Assembly: GCA_001899445.1 (NCBI GenBank)
Contig: MPOA01000006.1
Coordinates: forward strand, 62,001 to 126,000
DNA: 64,000 nt
Reading direction: 5' to 3'
DNA from: Candidatus Desulfopertinax cowenii
GTDB lineage: Bacteria > Bacillota > Desulfotomaculia > Desulfotomaculales > Desulforudaceae
Part shown: positions 19,120 through 29,060 of the stretch, piece by piece
How positions within the stretch are numbered: the first letter of the stretch is position 1
Layout: each line of letters begins with the position of its first letter
Program-made: the position numbers and the translations under genes
Notes under the pieces: model-generated
Databases searched by the model: none
What the model saw: the letters and a program-made list of their open reading frames with translations, nothing else
What the model was told of the DNA's origin: nothing

Positions 19120-19770
19120 TCAGAACAACAAGAACCTGGCGATACCTACCGCCACCTTATCGAACAGGAAAGCATGCGCCGGCATGATCACCAATTGCCA
19201 GAGCTTCCCGATGGCCCCAGTGAACACCAGGACCAATAAAATAATGATACCATACTGTTCAAGGCTGTAAAGCCAGGTCTGCCGTCCCGGTAGAAGGCCG
19301 GCCAGAATTTTCGATCCGTCCAGCGGTGGAATCGGCAACAAGTTGAAAAACGCCAGGATCAGGTTTACCAGAACAACTGCCTGGAGCACGCTCCCCAGAG
19401 GTGACTCCAGACCCGCCATTCCGTGAATGCCCATCACCACGCCCAGGATAACGGCACCGGCGAACGCCAGCACCAGGTTAGCGCCCGGGCCGGCCAGGGA
19501 AACCACCATCATCCCCTGCTTCATGTCCCCCCGGAAGTTCAGCGGGTTGACCGGCACCGGCTTCGCCCAGCCGAAACCCACCACGAACAGGAGCAGGGTA
19601 CCGATCGGGTCGAGGTGCCGAATGGGGTTGAGTGTCAGGCGGCCCGCCAAGCGGGCGGTGTGGTCTCCCAGCCGCAGAGCCATCCAACCGTGCGCGTACT
19701 CGTGAAAGGTCAAGGCGATCAGAACAGCCGGTATCCAGCTCAGAATCCGGTCTGCCGATAATTCCAGCAC
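19120..19770 (-). CDS. site-2 protease family (M50) membrane metalloprotease
   Basis: 216 aa polytopic protein with zinc motif TFHEYAHGW (HExxH, residues 21-29 region) in the first membrane segment and NLLPIPPLDGSKIL carrying the third (Asp) ligand, typical of YwhC-like S2P homologues. No PDZ domain. Substrate unknown. It starts 2 nt after the stop of the nucleotidyltransferase fusion, so they are co-transcribed. Confidence 0.9.
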   Translation of the reverse strand: MLELSADRILSWIPAVLIALTFHEYAHGWMALRLGDHTARLAGRLTLNPIRHLDPIGTLLLFVVGFGWAKPVPVNPLNFRGDMKQGMMVVSLAGPGANLVLAFAGAVILGVVMGIHGMAGLESPLGSVLQAVVLVNLILAFFNLLPIPPLDGSKILAGLLPGRQTWLYSLEQYGIIILLVLVFTGAIGKLWQLVIMPAHAFLFDKVAVGIARFLLF

Positions 19771-19771
19771 G

Positions 19772-22423
19772 TCAGCATCCTCCCTCCCAGTCAGCTAGGA
19801 AGTCCCCGGCCACGGCCAACTCCTCTTCCCGAGTTCGCGCCTTGCCTTTCAGTTTCGCCAGCCAGACGACCTCCAACGCCTTGTTAAACTGCGGTCCGGC
19901 CTGGTAACCCCGACCTCTTATATCTTTGCCCGTTATTACCGGTTTATGTTTGTAGAGGGTGTACAGTGCCTCCCGGAACCGGTTCTGCCAGGCTTCCTTC
20001 TCCAGCATCACCAACACAATCGGGTAGGCTTCCCGTGGTAAAGGCACCAGGGTTTGGGCCAACTCCACCGCCGGAAGGGGATCGGGCGCGGACAGTCTGG
20101 CCACCGCCGCCCGCCACCGGACAATGGCGTTGAGGATTTTGTCGGTTTGCTTTTTTCCCAGATGGTAGGATTTGCAAAGCTCCTCCACCATCACCAGGTT
20201 CATCCAGTGCAGGATGGCCATAAAGTAGCAAAGCCACGGCTCGGCCGGCTGCGGTATCCTCCAAGACGCCAGTGTTTTCATTGCCCCGGGAATCCTAGCG
20301 ACCACCGGCTGGATTTCCCAGTACAGCACCTCGGGGAAAAGGAGCGGCCACAGGTTCAACTGGGCCAAACGCGCCAGCATCGCCGGCGCCCGCCGTTCAC
20401 TTAGCATCAGCCGGAACTCGCTCCAGATCCTTTCCCCGGACGCCCGGGCCAAAAGTTTGTCCCCTACCGCTTCCCGGATCAGCTTCAGTGTCTCCCGCTC
20501 GATACTGAACCCGTATTTCCGCTCCAGCCGCACCGCCCGCAGGAGCCGAACCGGGTCCTCCTCGAAACTCATACTGTGCAGCGCCCGTACCAGTCCGTGG
20601 TGCAGGTCGTCCCGACCCCCGAAGTAGTCCACCACTTCCCCGAACCGGTCGGGGTTTACGGCCACGGCCACGGCGTTGATGGTGAAGTCCCGGCGGTACA
20701 GCTCGTGCCGCAGAGGTGAATTCTGGGTGTCAGGCAGCACCGCGCCGTATTCCAGAAACCCGGTACGGGACGTAGCCACCCTCACCATCTGCCCGTCCGG
20801 AGTGGCGATGACGAAGGAATGCCGTCCACTGCTAGGCGGACGTAACCGCCCCCCGAGCCGCCGGGCCAGTTCCTCGGCGAACACCGGCCCGTTCCCCTCC
20901 ACCACTAGTTCCGGGTTGCCGGCGGGAAAACCGAGGAAAACATCGCACACCATTCCCCCCGCCAAGTATACCGCACAGCCCGTTTCTGAACCAATCTCCC
21001 CGGCGGCGGTGATTATAGCCAAGTCCCCCGGCTTCAGGTTCCGCCGCAACAGTTCGGCCGCGTCCCGGCAGGAGGCCGGTCTCCTGGTTCTTACGTACAG
21101 CGTGGAAAACCGCGGTTTGAACTGGGGATGAAGCGTCTTCAGCACATCGGTCCGGGAGACGATCCCGACCAGGTGCCCGTTCTGTACCACCGGCAGGCGA
21201 CCGACATTGTTCTCGATCAGCAGAGTTTGCACCTCGGTAACCGGCGTATCCTGGGACACGGTTAACACGTTCCGGCTCATGTAGGCCTTGACCGGAGCAT
21301 GCCCCAAGTTGTGGCGCAGCGCCTTTTCCACGTCCCGCCGGGAAATCACACCCACCAGATCGCCGCCTGCCACCACTGGCAGGCCCCGGTGGCCGTAACG
21401 CAACATAATCCGGTTAGCCTCGTCGATGGAAATTTCCGGGGTTACGGTCTTCACCGGCGAGGTCATAATGTCTCCGGCCAGCAGGGGCGGTCGCACCATT
21501 CCCTGCGCCACCCCGAGCAGTTCAGCAGCGATCCCCTCCACGTCGGCATTTTTAACGGTGGCGGAAGCAGCCGCATGGTGCCCGCCCCCGCCAAAACGGG
21601 TGAGGATATCCTTCACGTTCACTTCGGGGAGGGTGCTGCGGCCCACGATATGCGTCCGGTCGTCCATGACAACTACGCAAAACACGGCGTCGGAGCGTTC
21701 GATCTCGGCCAGGTGATGGGTCAGAAGTGCCAACCCGCTAACGAACTCCTCGGCTCGGGTTCGGGCAATTAGGATGCGGGCCCCATTGATGAAATGCCGC
21801 TCCGCAGAGATCAGCAAATCGCGCAACAGGTTCTTTTGTTCGTTAGTCAGGGGGCGGCTGAGAAAGTTGGAAACCACTCCCAGGTTCGCCCCCTGGGCCA
21901 AAAGATAGGCCACTGCCTCCGCATCCCGGTCAGTGGTGCTGCTGAACACCAGGCACCCGGTATCGGCGTAAATGCCCAGGGCCAGGATGGTGGACTCAAA
22001 CGGGGTAAGCAGGATATCGCGCCTCTTGATCTCCTCGACCAGCAGCGTGGTGGCGGCACCCAGCGGTTCCACCACTTCGAGGCTGCCCTTGAGGTCACCC
22101 TCTACCCGGGGGTGATGGTCGTAAATGTGCACCTGAAGCCGGGTGTTCTTCAGAACGTCGGCCAGGCGCCCAAGGCGGCGCGGCTGCATGGTGTCGACCA
22201 CGACCAGAAGGTCTACCTCGGAAAGATTCAGCTCGCTCGGTTTGCGGATCTCCAGTACATCCCGGTGCAGCGCCACGAACTCCTCAACGTTCCGCGCCAT
22301 CTTACCCGAAAGGACCAGCTCGGCTCCCGGATAAAGCTTCTGAGCGGCCACCATGGCGGCCAGGCCGTCAAAGTCGGTGTTCGTGTGGGTTGTGATTACT
22401 TTCACTTGAATCACTACTAGCAA
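19772..22423 (-). CDS. DHH phosphoesterase - CBS pair - tRNA nucleotidyltransferase fusion
   Basis: 883 aa. Residues 1-310 are a DHH/DHHA1 module (NTDFDGLA, DHHPR, GGGGHHAAAS); 315-435 are two CBS domains; the rest is a poly(A) polymerase/CCA nucleotidyltransferase class II module with YRRDFTINAVAV and DPVRLLRAVRLE. The nucleotidyltransferase motif A looks damaged: GGMVCDVFLG in place of GGxVRDxLLG, then NPELVVEG where DIDIVVEG is expected, so the metal-binding DxD is absent. It may be inactive for tRNA 3'-end addition or use the Glu. Weak start region: TTG 22423 or GTG near 22408. Confidence 0.88.
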   Translation of the reverse strand: MLVVIQVKVITTHTNTDFDGLAAMVAAQKLYPGAELVLSGKMARNVEEFVALHRDVLEIRKPSELNLSEVDLLVVVDTMQPRRLGRLADVLKNTRLQVHIYDHHPRVEGDLKGSLEVVEPLGAATTLLVEEIKRRDILLTPFESTILALGIYADTGCLVFSSTTDRDAEAVAYLLAQGANLGVVSNFLSRPLTNEQKNLLRDLLISAERHFINGARILIARTRAEEFVSGLALLTHHLAEIERSDAVFCVVVMDDRTHIVGRSTLPEVNVKDILTRFGGGGHHAAASATVKNADVEGIAAELLGVAQGMVRPPLLAGDIMTSPVKTVTPEISIDEANRIMLRYGHRGLPVVAGGDLVGVISRRDVEKALRHNLGHAPVKAYMSRNVLTVSQDTPVTEVQTLLIENNVGRLPVVQNGHLVGIVSRTDVLKTLHPQFKPRFSTLYVRTRRPASCRDAAELLRRNLKPGDLAIITAAGEIGSETGCAVYLAGGMVCDVFLGFPAGNPELVVEGNGPVFAEELARRLGGRLRPPSSGRHSFVIATPDGQMVRVATSRTGFLEYGAVLPDTQNSPLRHELYRRDFTINAVAVAVNPDRFGEVVDYFGGRDDLHHGLVRALHSMSFEEDPVRLLRAVRLERKYGFSIERETLKLIREAVGDKLLARASGERIWSEFRLMLSERRAPAMLARLAQLNLWPLLFPEVLYWEIQPVVARIPGAMKTLASWRIPQPAEPWLCYFMAILHWMNLVMVEELCKSYHLGKKQTDKILNAIVRWRAAVARLSAPDPLPAVELAQTLVPLPREAYPIVLVMLEKEAWQNRFREALYTLYKHKPVITGKDIRGRGYQAGPQFNKALEVVWLAKLKGKARTREEELAVAGDFLADWEGGC

Positions 22424-22426
22424 GTA

Positions 22427-23746
22427 TTAGGTCATTGTATCCCGCAACCGCGCGGGCACGAGGTCGTTACGGATCAGGTCGGCGTAGCTTTCCCGGCGCA
22501 CAATCAACTCTGCCTGGCCGTCCCGGACCAGGACCATGGCCGGGCGCGGAAAGCGGTTATAGTTGCCGGCCATGGAATAAGTGTACGCTCCGGTACAGGA
22601 AACGGCCACGATGTCCCCCGTCTTCAGGGCCGGAAGTTCGGCATCCCAGATCAGCATATCCCCGGATTCGCAGCAGCGGCCGGCCAGGGATACGGTGACG
22701 TCCGCTTCACGGCCGGCCTTGATAGCCACGCAGGCTTCGTACCGCGCCCCGTAAAGAGCCGGACGCGGGTTGTCGCCCATCCCGCCGTCCACCGCCACGT
22801 AGGTGCGCACCCCCGGGATCTCTTTAATGGTGCCCACCGTGTATAGCGTGGTGCCCGCGGGCCCCGCGATGGAACGTCCCGGTTCAACCGTCACTTCGGG
22901 AACGGGCAGATCCCGATCTCCCGCCGCTTCGGCGACCGCCCCGAAGATGGTTTCCGCCAGGCTCTCTACGGCGGGCGGATCATCCCCGGCGGTGTAGTAT
23001 ATCCCCAGGCCGCCACCCAGGTTAAGTTCCTCGATAGTCCATCCCGTTTCGTCCCGCGCTTCGCGGGCAAACCGCATCAGGATACGGGCGGCGTCGGCGT
23101 AAGGCTCCAATTCGAAGATCTGAGAGCCGATATGACAGTGCAGCCCACGTAAGCGCACACCCGGCAGTTCCACGCTGCGGCGCACACCTTCCAGGGCCTG
23201 GCCGTTGGGAATCACCAGCCCGAACTTGGAATCGATCTGGCCCGTCCGGATGTATTCGTGGGTGTGCGCTTCGATCCCGGGGGTCAACCGCAGCAGGATG
23301 TCGGCCTCCGTCCCGAGTTCGGCGACGATCCGGCCAAGTAGTTCCAGTTCGTCGAGATTGTCGACCACGATCCGGCGGACGCCGGCCTCCAGGGCCGTGC
23401 GGAGTTCCGCCGGGGATTTGTTATTGCCGTGCACGTAAATCCGCGAGGCCGGGAAACGGGCCTGAAGGGCCGTGTAAAGTTCCCCGCCGGACACGACGTC
23501 CAGCCCCAGCCCCTCCTCGTCCAGCAGCCGGCAAACGGCCAGGGTGAGGAGGGCCTTACCGGCATAAAGCACGCGGCCATTGCCCCTGGCGAACGCACGC
23601 CGATAGGCCCGGCAGTTTTCCCGAAACAGTTCCTCGTCCAACACGTACAGCGGAGTGCCGAAGACCCGGGCGAGCTCAACAGTGTCGCAACCCCCGATCT
23701 CCAGGTGTCCCTTGTCGTTGATTCGCATGGTTCCGTGAAATCTCAT
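22427..23746 (-). CDS. lysA: diaminopimelate decarboxylase
   Basis: Last step of lysine synthesis, meso-DAP to L-lysine, PLP dependent. 439 aa alanine-racemase-like barrel: LYAGKALLT contains the PLP lysine, HCHIGSQIFE, LNLGGGLGIYY and EPGRSIAGPAGT bind phosphate, and CCESGDMLIWD carries the catalytic Cys. Stop codon lies only 3 nt before the nucleotidyltransferase fusion start. Confidence 0.95.
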   Translation of the reverse strand: MRFHGTMRINDKGHLEIGGCDTVELARVFGTPLYVLDEELFRENCRAYRRAFARGNGRVLYAGKALLTLAVCRLLDEEGLGLDVVSGGELYTALQARFPASRIYVHGNNKSPAELRTALEAGVRRIVVDNLDELELLGRIVAELGTEADILLRLTPGIEAHTHEYIRTGQIDSKFGLVIPNGQALEGVRRSVELPGVRLRGLHCHIGSQIFELEPYADAARILMRFAREARDETGWTIEELNLGGGLGIYYTAGDDPPAVESLAETIFGAVAEAAGDRDLPVPEVTVEPGRSIAGPAGTTLYTVGTIKEIPGVRTYVAVDGGMGDNPRPALYGARYEACVAIKAGREADVTVSLAGRCCESGDMLIWDAELPALKTGDIVAVSCTGAYTYSMAGNYNRFPRPAMVLVRDGQAELIVRRESYADLIRNDLVPARLRDTMT

Positions 23747-23774
23747 TACAGCCTCCTAGGGCACAACCGGTAGT

Positions 23775-24023
23775 TAACTAGATTTTGCTGAAAAAGTCTA
23801 TTTCCACACCGTTTGCGGTGCTGAGGTATTATCTCCGGTCACTGTGTCCGCGCTAAGGAATGAACTCGCTCGCCTCGGGCGGCGCCTAAACTCGCCCGCT
23901 TCGCGGTCTCAAACAGTCGGCCGCCGCTTTTCCTCGGCTTCGCTCGTTCTTTGAATAAGCTCCCAATGTGACCTCCGATAATCCCCAGCACAACAGACTG
24001 ACTTTTTCAACGGAATCTAACTA
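23775..24023. mobile_element. MITE-like element with terminal inverted repeats and 6-bp target duplication
   Basis: The lysA-trpB2 gap holds no gene. Left end GATTTTGCTGAAAAAGTC (23781-23798) and right end GACTTTTTCAACGGAATC (24000-24017) are inverted repeats matching at 15 of 18 positions. The 6-bp sequence TAACTA flanks both sides exactly (23775-23780 and 24018-24023), as a target-site duplication would. The 237-bp interior is GC-rich, encodes nothing and has palindromic tracts. This fits a non-autonomous insertion. I found no second copy in the window. Confidence 0.7.
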
Positions 24024-24049
24024 TTGAATTTAAGGATGCTCCCGATAAA

Positions 24050-25405
24050 TCATACCTGCGGGAGCCCGGCCAGCGCTTTCTGCAGCTCATCCTCCGGGAG
24101 CGGGTAATCCTCCAGTTCACCGGCAAGGTAGTTGTCGTAGGCCGCCAGGTCAAAGTGACCGTGACCGCTGAAAGCGAACACAATGGTCTTTCGCTCGCCG
24201 GCCTCGCGGCAGGCGATGGCCTGTTCGACGGCGCAAGCGACCGCGTGGGCCGTTTCCGGGGCCGGAACGATGCCCTCATTACGGGCGAACAAGATGGCGC
24301 TCTCGAACACCTTTTTCTGCCCGTAGGCTACGGGTTCAATGAAGCCATCCTTGGTTGCCTGGCACAAAAGCGGCGCGTCGCCGTGGTAACGCAGGCCCCC
24401 GGCGTGGATTCCAGGCGGCATGAAGTCCTTGCCCAAAGTGTACATGTAAATCAACGGCGTCAGCCCGGCCACGTCGCCGAAGTCGTACGCCAGTTTGCCC
24501 CGGGTGAGGGTGGGGCAGGCGGTGGGTTCGACCGCGATCAGGCGGGTCTTGGTACCTTTGTTAATCATATCGTCGAGAAACGGAAAGGCAAAGCCCGAAA
24601 AGTTGCTTCCTCCGCCGCAGCACCCGATGGCGATGTCGGCTTGTTCGCCGGCCTTGGCCAGCTGCGCCTTGGTTTCCAGGCCGATAATCGTCTGGTGCAG
24701 CAGCACGTGGTTCAGCACGCTGCCCAGCGCGTAGTTGGTGTCGGGACGGTGGACGGCGTCTTCCACCGCTTCGCTGATCGCCAGGCCCAGGCTGCCTGGC
24801 GAATCGGGATTGGCAGCCAACGCCCGGCGGCCCGACTCCGTGCGGTCACTGGGGCTCGGGATCACCTCGCCGCCGAAAATCTGCATGAGCGAACGGCGGT
24901 AGGGCTTTTGCTGATAACTAACCTTGACCATGTACACGGTACACTCCAGCCCAAAAAACTGGCAGGCCATGGACAAGGCGCTACCCCACTGGCCGGCGCC
25001 AGTTTCGGTGGCCAGTCTCTTGATGCCCTCGACTTTGTTGTAGTAGGCCTGCGGCACGGCAGTATTCAGCTTGTGGCTGCCCGCCGGGCTGACCCCTTCA
25101 TACTTGAAATAAATACGTGCCGGCGTGTCAAGAGCCTTCTCCAGCCGCCGGGCGCGGATCAGGGGCGATGGTCTCCAAAGACGGTAGATCTCTCTGATCT
25201 CGTCGGGGATGGGGATCCATTTCTCGGTGGAAGCCTCTTGTTTGATCAGTTCCATGGGGAAAATCGAGGCCAGATCTTCCGGTCCGACCGGTTGCTTGGT
25301 GACCGGGTGCAGGGGTGGTTTCGGCAGATTGGGCAGGTCAGCCTGGACGTTATACCAGGCTTCAGGCATCTCGGCTTCCGACAGCAGGATTTTTGTTTCG
25401 TTCAC
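24050..25405 (-). CDS. trpB2: tryptophan synthase beta chain, TrpB2 type
   Basis: 451 aa PLP enzyme. [15 protein letters not shown] has the cofactor lysine, [12 protein letters not shown] the phosphate loop, and the long N-terminal segment ([18 protein letters not shown]) is specific to the TrpB2 group. TrpB2 enzymes can make tryptophan from indole and serine without TrpA; the physiological role is debated. Unlinked to the trp operon and isolated between the MITE-like element and spoVA genes. Confidence 0.9.
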   Translation of the reverse strand: MNETKILLSEAEMPEAWYNVQADLPNLPKPPLHPVTKQPVGPEDLASIFPMELIKQEASTEKWIPIPDEIREIYRLWRPSPLIRARRLEKALDTPARIYFKYEGVSPAGSHKLNTAVPQAYYNKVEGIKRLATETGAGQWGSALSMACQFFGLECTVYMVKVSYQQKPYRRSLMQIFGGEVIPSPSDRTESGRRALAANPDSPGSLGLAISEAVEDAVHRPDTNYALGSVLNHVLLHQTIIGLETKAQLAKAGEQADIAIGCCGGGSNFSGFAFPFLDDMINKGTKTRLIAVEPTACPTLTRGKLAYDFGDVAGLTPLIYMYTLGKDFMPPGIHAGGLRYHGDAPLLCQATKDGFIEPVAYGQKKVFESAILFARNEGIVPAPETAHAVACAVEQAIACREAGERKTIVFAFSGHGHFDLAAYDNYLAGELEDYPLPEDELQKALAGLPQV

Positions 25406-25510
25406 TGATCTCCGCTCCTCTCGAAAAAACTCATAACCATTTTACTAAGTCTGACACGCTTCCGCAAGGGTGCCCCCCTGTCTCTTTTATTGCCGCAAAA
25501 GCCAGCGTGT

Positions 25511-27058
25511 TCAGTCCCGTTTCCACCGGCGCCGCCGGGAGCGTCCGCCATCTGGCACCCCCCGGGTCTTGCGGACCGGGGCGAGGCGCGGCCGCGGCTG
25601 GTGCACCCGCTCCCGTGGTTTCAGGATCTCCGGCCGCAGGTGATGCAGCGGGACCGGCGGGCGGATAAGCATGGATTTGAGTGCCGGCCAGTTGAAGGGC
25701 ACCAGCGGCCACAGGTAGGGCACGCCGAACGATCTGGTGCGGTACAGGTAGATGAACCAGATGAGCACCCCGGCCGCGAATCCGCCGGCCCCGAACAGGC
25801 CAACCATGAGCAGCAGGAAAAACCGGGACAGGCGGTTGGCTAGCGCCAATTCCTGGCTTGGGGTCAGGAACTGGCCGATGTACGCGATCACCGAGTAGAG
25901 GATCACCTCGGGAGCGAAAAGCCCAATCTGTACCGCGATATCCCCGACCAGCACCGCCGCGATGATTCCCAGGGCGGTGGCGATCGCCGAGGGCGTGTGA
26001 ATGGTGGAAAGCCTGATCATTTCAATTGCTATTTCCGCCAGGACAAACTGCAGAAACAGCGGCACCCGACCCACCTCTTCCGGGCCGATGAACCGCAGGG
26101 CGGGAGGCAAAAGTTCCGGTTGCAGGGAAACCATCAGCCAGGCGGGCAGGACGAACAGCGAGGTCGCCATGCCCAGGTAGCGCACCCAGCGCACGAACAC
26201 CCCCATCGCCGGATTCTGCCGGAACTCTTCGGCGTGCTGCAGGTGGTGGAAGATGGTGACGGGTAAGATCATCACGCTGGGCGAGGTATCCACCAGCACC
26301 ACCACGTTACCCTCCAGCAGATGGGCGGCGACCACATCCGGCCGCTCAGTGTAGCGCACCCTGGGGTACGGATTCCACGCGCTGCCCGGGGTGATCAGTT
26401 CTTCCAGGGATTTCTCGGCCATGGGGATGCCGTCGATGTTGATCTTCCGGATCTTCTCCTTGACGCTTTCCACCAGGTCCGGATTGGCGATATCCGCGAT
26501 GTACGCCACCACAATGTCGCTTTTGGACCGGGTTCCGGCCTGGAGAATCTCCATCCGGAGCTGGGGGTCGCGGAGCCGACGCCGGATCAGGGCAGTGTTG
26601 TATACCAGGGTCTCGGTGAACCCATCACGGGAACCGCGGACCACCTTCTCCAGGTCTGGCTCCTCAGGGTCGCGGGCCGGATAGGTACGCACGTCCAGCA
26701 TGATCGCCTGGTCGTGGCCGTCCATGAGAAAGGCCAGCTGCCCGGACAGTACCTGGTTAACGATTTCATCGTAGGTGTCGGCGGTTTCGACCTCGATGAA
26801 GCTCAGGTAGCGGTGCAACACCTTGGGAAAGGTGTCAAAATGCAGGTTTTCTTTTTCCGCCAAGCTCAGGCCCCGTAAGACGTCGGCCATCATTGCGTCG
26901 TCGACTAGTCCGTCCACAAAGAACAGGACCGCTCTTTCTTGGTCGAATTCGATCTTCCGCTTGAGCACGTCGAAGTTAGTTTCGACTCCGAGCTGCCGGT
27001 CCAATTCCCGAATGTTGTCGTTCAGCCGCTTGGCCAGCCTTTCGCCCATCCGCGGCAC
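25511..27058 (-). CDS. spoVAF: SpoVAF / GerA-family spore germination protein
   Basis: 515 aa GerA-type membrane protein: N-terminal soluble domain with nested DFDQERAVLFFVDGLVDD-like segment, then about five membrane helices (TSLFVLPAWLMVSLQPE, ALGIIAAVLVGDIAVQIGLF, FFLLLMVGLFGAGGFAAGVL). YTERPDVVAAHLLEGNVVVLVDTSPSVMILP is family typical when read in pieces. Position after spoVAE makes SpoVAF rather than a GerA receptor subunit. The extreme C-terminus is proline/arginine rich. Confidence 0.88.
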   Translation of the reverse strand: MPRMGERLAKRLNDNIRELDRQLGVETNFDVLKRKIEFDQERAVLFFVDGLVDDAMMADVLRGLSLAEKENLHFDTFPKVLHRYLSFIEVETADTYDEIVNQVLSGQLAFLMDGHDQAIMLDVRTYPARDPEEPDLEKVVRGSRDGFTETLVYNTALIRRRLRDPQLRMEILQAGTRSKSDIVVAYIADIANPDLVESVKEKIRKINIDGIPMAEKSLEELITPGSAWNPYPRVRYTERPDVVAAHLLEGNVVVLVDTSPSVMILPVTIFHHLQHAEEFRQNPAMGVFVRWVRYLGMATSLFVLPAWLMVSLQPELLPPALRFIGPEEVGRVPLFLQFVLAEIAIEMIRLSTIHTPSAIATALGIIAAVLVGDIAVQIGLFAPEVILYSVIAYIGQFLTPSQELALANRLSRFFLLLMVGLFGAGGFAAGVLIWFIYLYRTRSFGVPYLWPLVPFNWPALKSMLIRPPVPLHHLRPEILKPRERVHQPRPRLAPVRKTRGVPDGGRSRRRRWKRD

Positions 27059-27064
27059 AACTTT

Positions 27065-27421
27065 CTATCCTTTCGGCCGGAACAGAATCGCAAAAAAGTA
27101 GCCGAACACGACGGCGGCCGTGATGCCGGCGGCTGCAGCTTCCAGCGGGCCGGCGAACACCCCGAGCAGGCCGTCCCTTTCCACGCCCCGGATGGCACCC
27201 TGGGTCAGAGTGTGTCCGAACCCACTCAGGGGCACCAGGGCCCCCGCGCCAGCCAGTTCAACAAGTGGCTGGTACAGCCCGAACGCCGACAGAATCGCCC
27301 CCGCCGTGACAAAGCCCACCAGGATGTGGGCTGGCGTTACCTTGTAGCTGGTTAGATCCATGAGCAGTTGGCCGATTACGCAGATCAGGCCACCCACCAC
27401 GAATGACATTACAAAAATCAC
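27065..27421 (-). CDS. spoVAE: stage V sporulation protein AE
   Basis: 118 aa with three to four membrane helices; LICVIGQLLMD and GFGHTLTQGAIRGV are characteristic of SpoVAEB. Part of the SpoVA channel that moves dipicolinic acid into the forespore and releases it at germination. Lies between spoVAD and spoVAF with short gaps. Confidence 0.93.
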   Translation of the reverse strand: MIFVMSFVVGGLICVIGQLLMDLTSYKVTPAHILVGFVTAGAILSAFGLYQPLVELAGAGALVPLSGFGHTLTQGAIRGVERDGLLGVFAGPLEAAAAGITAAVVFGYFFAILFRPKG

Positions 27422-27439
27422 TTGCTCCGGTGCCTCCCG

Positions 27440-28456
27440 CTAGCGCCGTTCAATAACGGCAGCGTGCCCGATGCCCGGGATGGTTTCCCCTTGCTTGGGT
27501 GAATCGGCGTTCAACAGGGCGCCAGTGCCCACCCCGAGCACACGCTGCAGTTTTCCGGCCTGGATTTGTTGGAGTATATAACCGGCGGTAACCACGGCAG
27601 AGCACGCGCAGCCGCTGCCCCCGGCGTGGGTGTCTTGTTTCTGTGGATCGTAGATGAGGATCCCGCAGTCGGTGAACCGGTCCGCCAAGTCGAACCCGTG
27701 GTCCTTCAAGAGCTCCTCGGCCAGGTCTCGGCCAATGATACCCAGGTCGCCGGTAACTACCAGGTCGTATTCTTTGGGTCCGCGCCCCGTGTCCAGCAGG
27801 TGCCGGACGATGGTGTCCGTGGCAGCCGGGGCCATGGCCGCGCCGAAGTTGGACGGATCGCCTTGGCCCAAGTCGATTGCCTTGCCAATAGTAGCGTGAG
27901 TGACCACCGGGCCGCTTCCACCCGCCGCCAGCACCACCGCCCCGGCACCGGTCACAGTCCAGGACTGGGTCAGCGGGCGCTGCACCCCTTGCTCCGTGGG
28001 GAATCGGAACTGCTTTTCGGCCGTACAGCAGTGTGACGAAACCGCCACCACCACCCGTTCCGCGAAACCGCCGTCGATCAGTACCGCCCCCACGGTGATT
28101 CCCTCGTAGAAGGTGGAACAGGCGCCGTACAGGCCCAGGTAAGGCATCCCCAGGTCGCGGGCCGCCAGCGCCGAGGCTTCGGTCTGGTTTTCCAGGTCCC
28201 CGGCCAGAAAGAAGTCCACCTGTTGCGGACTCAGGTTCGCCTTCTGCAGCGCAATTTGCACTGCGTCCTCCAACAGGCGCCGCTCGGCGCGCTCCCAGGA
28301 CTTCTCCCCGTGGTAGGGGTCGTCGATGACGCGGTCAAAAGTTTTCCCCAGCGGCCCCTCCGCCTCCTTGGAGCCGACCACGGCCCCACTGGCGATAATG
28401 GCCGGTGGGTTTTGAAAGAACACCGTTTGCTGTCCCAGTTTCTTGGCGGCAGGCAT
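27440..28456 (-). CDS. spoVAD: stage V sporulation protein AD
   Basis: Thiolase-fold protein that binds dipicolinic acid. 338 aa from ATG 28456, which has GGAGGAAA upstream; longer readings upstream are not supported. Motifs: FDRVIDDPYHGEKSWERAE, GACSTFYEG, SSHCCTAEKQFRFP and GGSGCACSAV. Central soluble component of the SpoVA complex. Confidence 0.95.
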   Translation of the reverse strand: MPAAKKLGQQTVFFQNPPAIIASGAVVGSKEAEGPLGKTFDRVIDDPYHGEKSWERAERRLLEDAVQIALQKANLSPQQVDFFLAGDLENQTEASALAARDLGMPYLGLYGACSTFYEGITVGAVLIDGGFAERVVVAVSSHCCTAEKQFRFPTEQGVQRPLTQSWTVTGAGAVVLAAGGSGPVVTHATIGKAIDLGQGDPSNFGAAMAPAATDTIVRHLLDTGRGPKEYDLVVTGDLGIIGRDLAEELLKDHGFDLADRFTDCGILIYDPQKQDTHAGGSGCACSAVVTAGYILQQIQAGKLQRVLGVGTGALLNADSPKQGETIPGIGHAAVIERR

Positions 28457-28554
28457 TGCGTTTCCTCCGGCAGAACTTGTCGTGGAACGGTACGCGGTAT
28501 TCCGGCTGCTGATTTCATTATGTGTCGCCCGGGGCACAGAGTGCGCGGTTTCCA

Positions 28555-29016
28555 TTATCTGAACAGAAAGTAGAACAGCCCGGCAAGCCAGGCCACCACG
28601 AGCCCGAAAACCAGCACGGGGCCGGCGATGGTGAAAAGCCGCGCCCCCACTCCGAGAACCAAGCCTTCCGTCCGGGCCTCCATGGCCTGCGCCACCATGG
28701 CGTTGGCGAAACCGGTGATGGGTACGATCACTCCGGCACCGGCATATTTGGCGATATCGTCGAACACGCCCAATCCGGTCAGCAGAGCAGCGCTAAAAAT
28801 TAGCACCACAGCGGTCATGGCTCCAGCTTCCAGTACCGGGAGTCCTAAGGCCAGGAACAGGGTGAGCAATCCCTGGCCGATGGTGGCGATCAACCCGCCT
28901 ACTAGGAAAGCCCACACCACGTTCACCAATACGTTGGGCTTGGGACTGATCCCGTCAACGAAGTCCCGGTACTGTTTGCGCTGCATTCCCGCGGGCTTGG
29001 TAAAGTCTACCCGCAA
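28555..29016 (-). CDS. spoVAC: stage V sporulation protein AC
   Basis: 153 aa, four to five membrane segments; YRDFVDGISPKPNVLVNV and GFANAMVAQAMEARTEG are SpoVAC hallmarks. In Bacillus SpoVAC acts as a mechanosensitive channel for DPA release. I choose TTG 29014-29016 since GGGAGGT is 8 nt before it; the frame is open to 29052. Preceded by the dodecin gene. Confidence 0.93.
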   Translation of the reverse strand: MRVDFTKPAGMQRKQYRDFVDGISPKPNVLVNVVWAFLVGGLIATIGQGLLTLFLALGLPVLEAGAMTAVVLIFSAALLTGLGVFDDIAKYAGAGVIVPITGFANAMVAQAMEARTEGLVLGVGARLFTIAGPVLVFGLVVAWLAGLFYFLFR

Positions 29017-29060
29017 GATCCGGCACCTCCCTTCCGGAGGGTTCTTCCGCACGACAACGG

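Noticed and set aside
24155-25408. A 417-codon plus-strand open frame opposite trpB2
   Set aside because: It is antisense to a clear TrpB2 gene. Long open antisense frames are expected in GC-rich coding DNA, and the translation shows no family motif.
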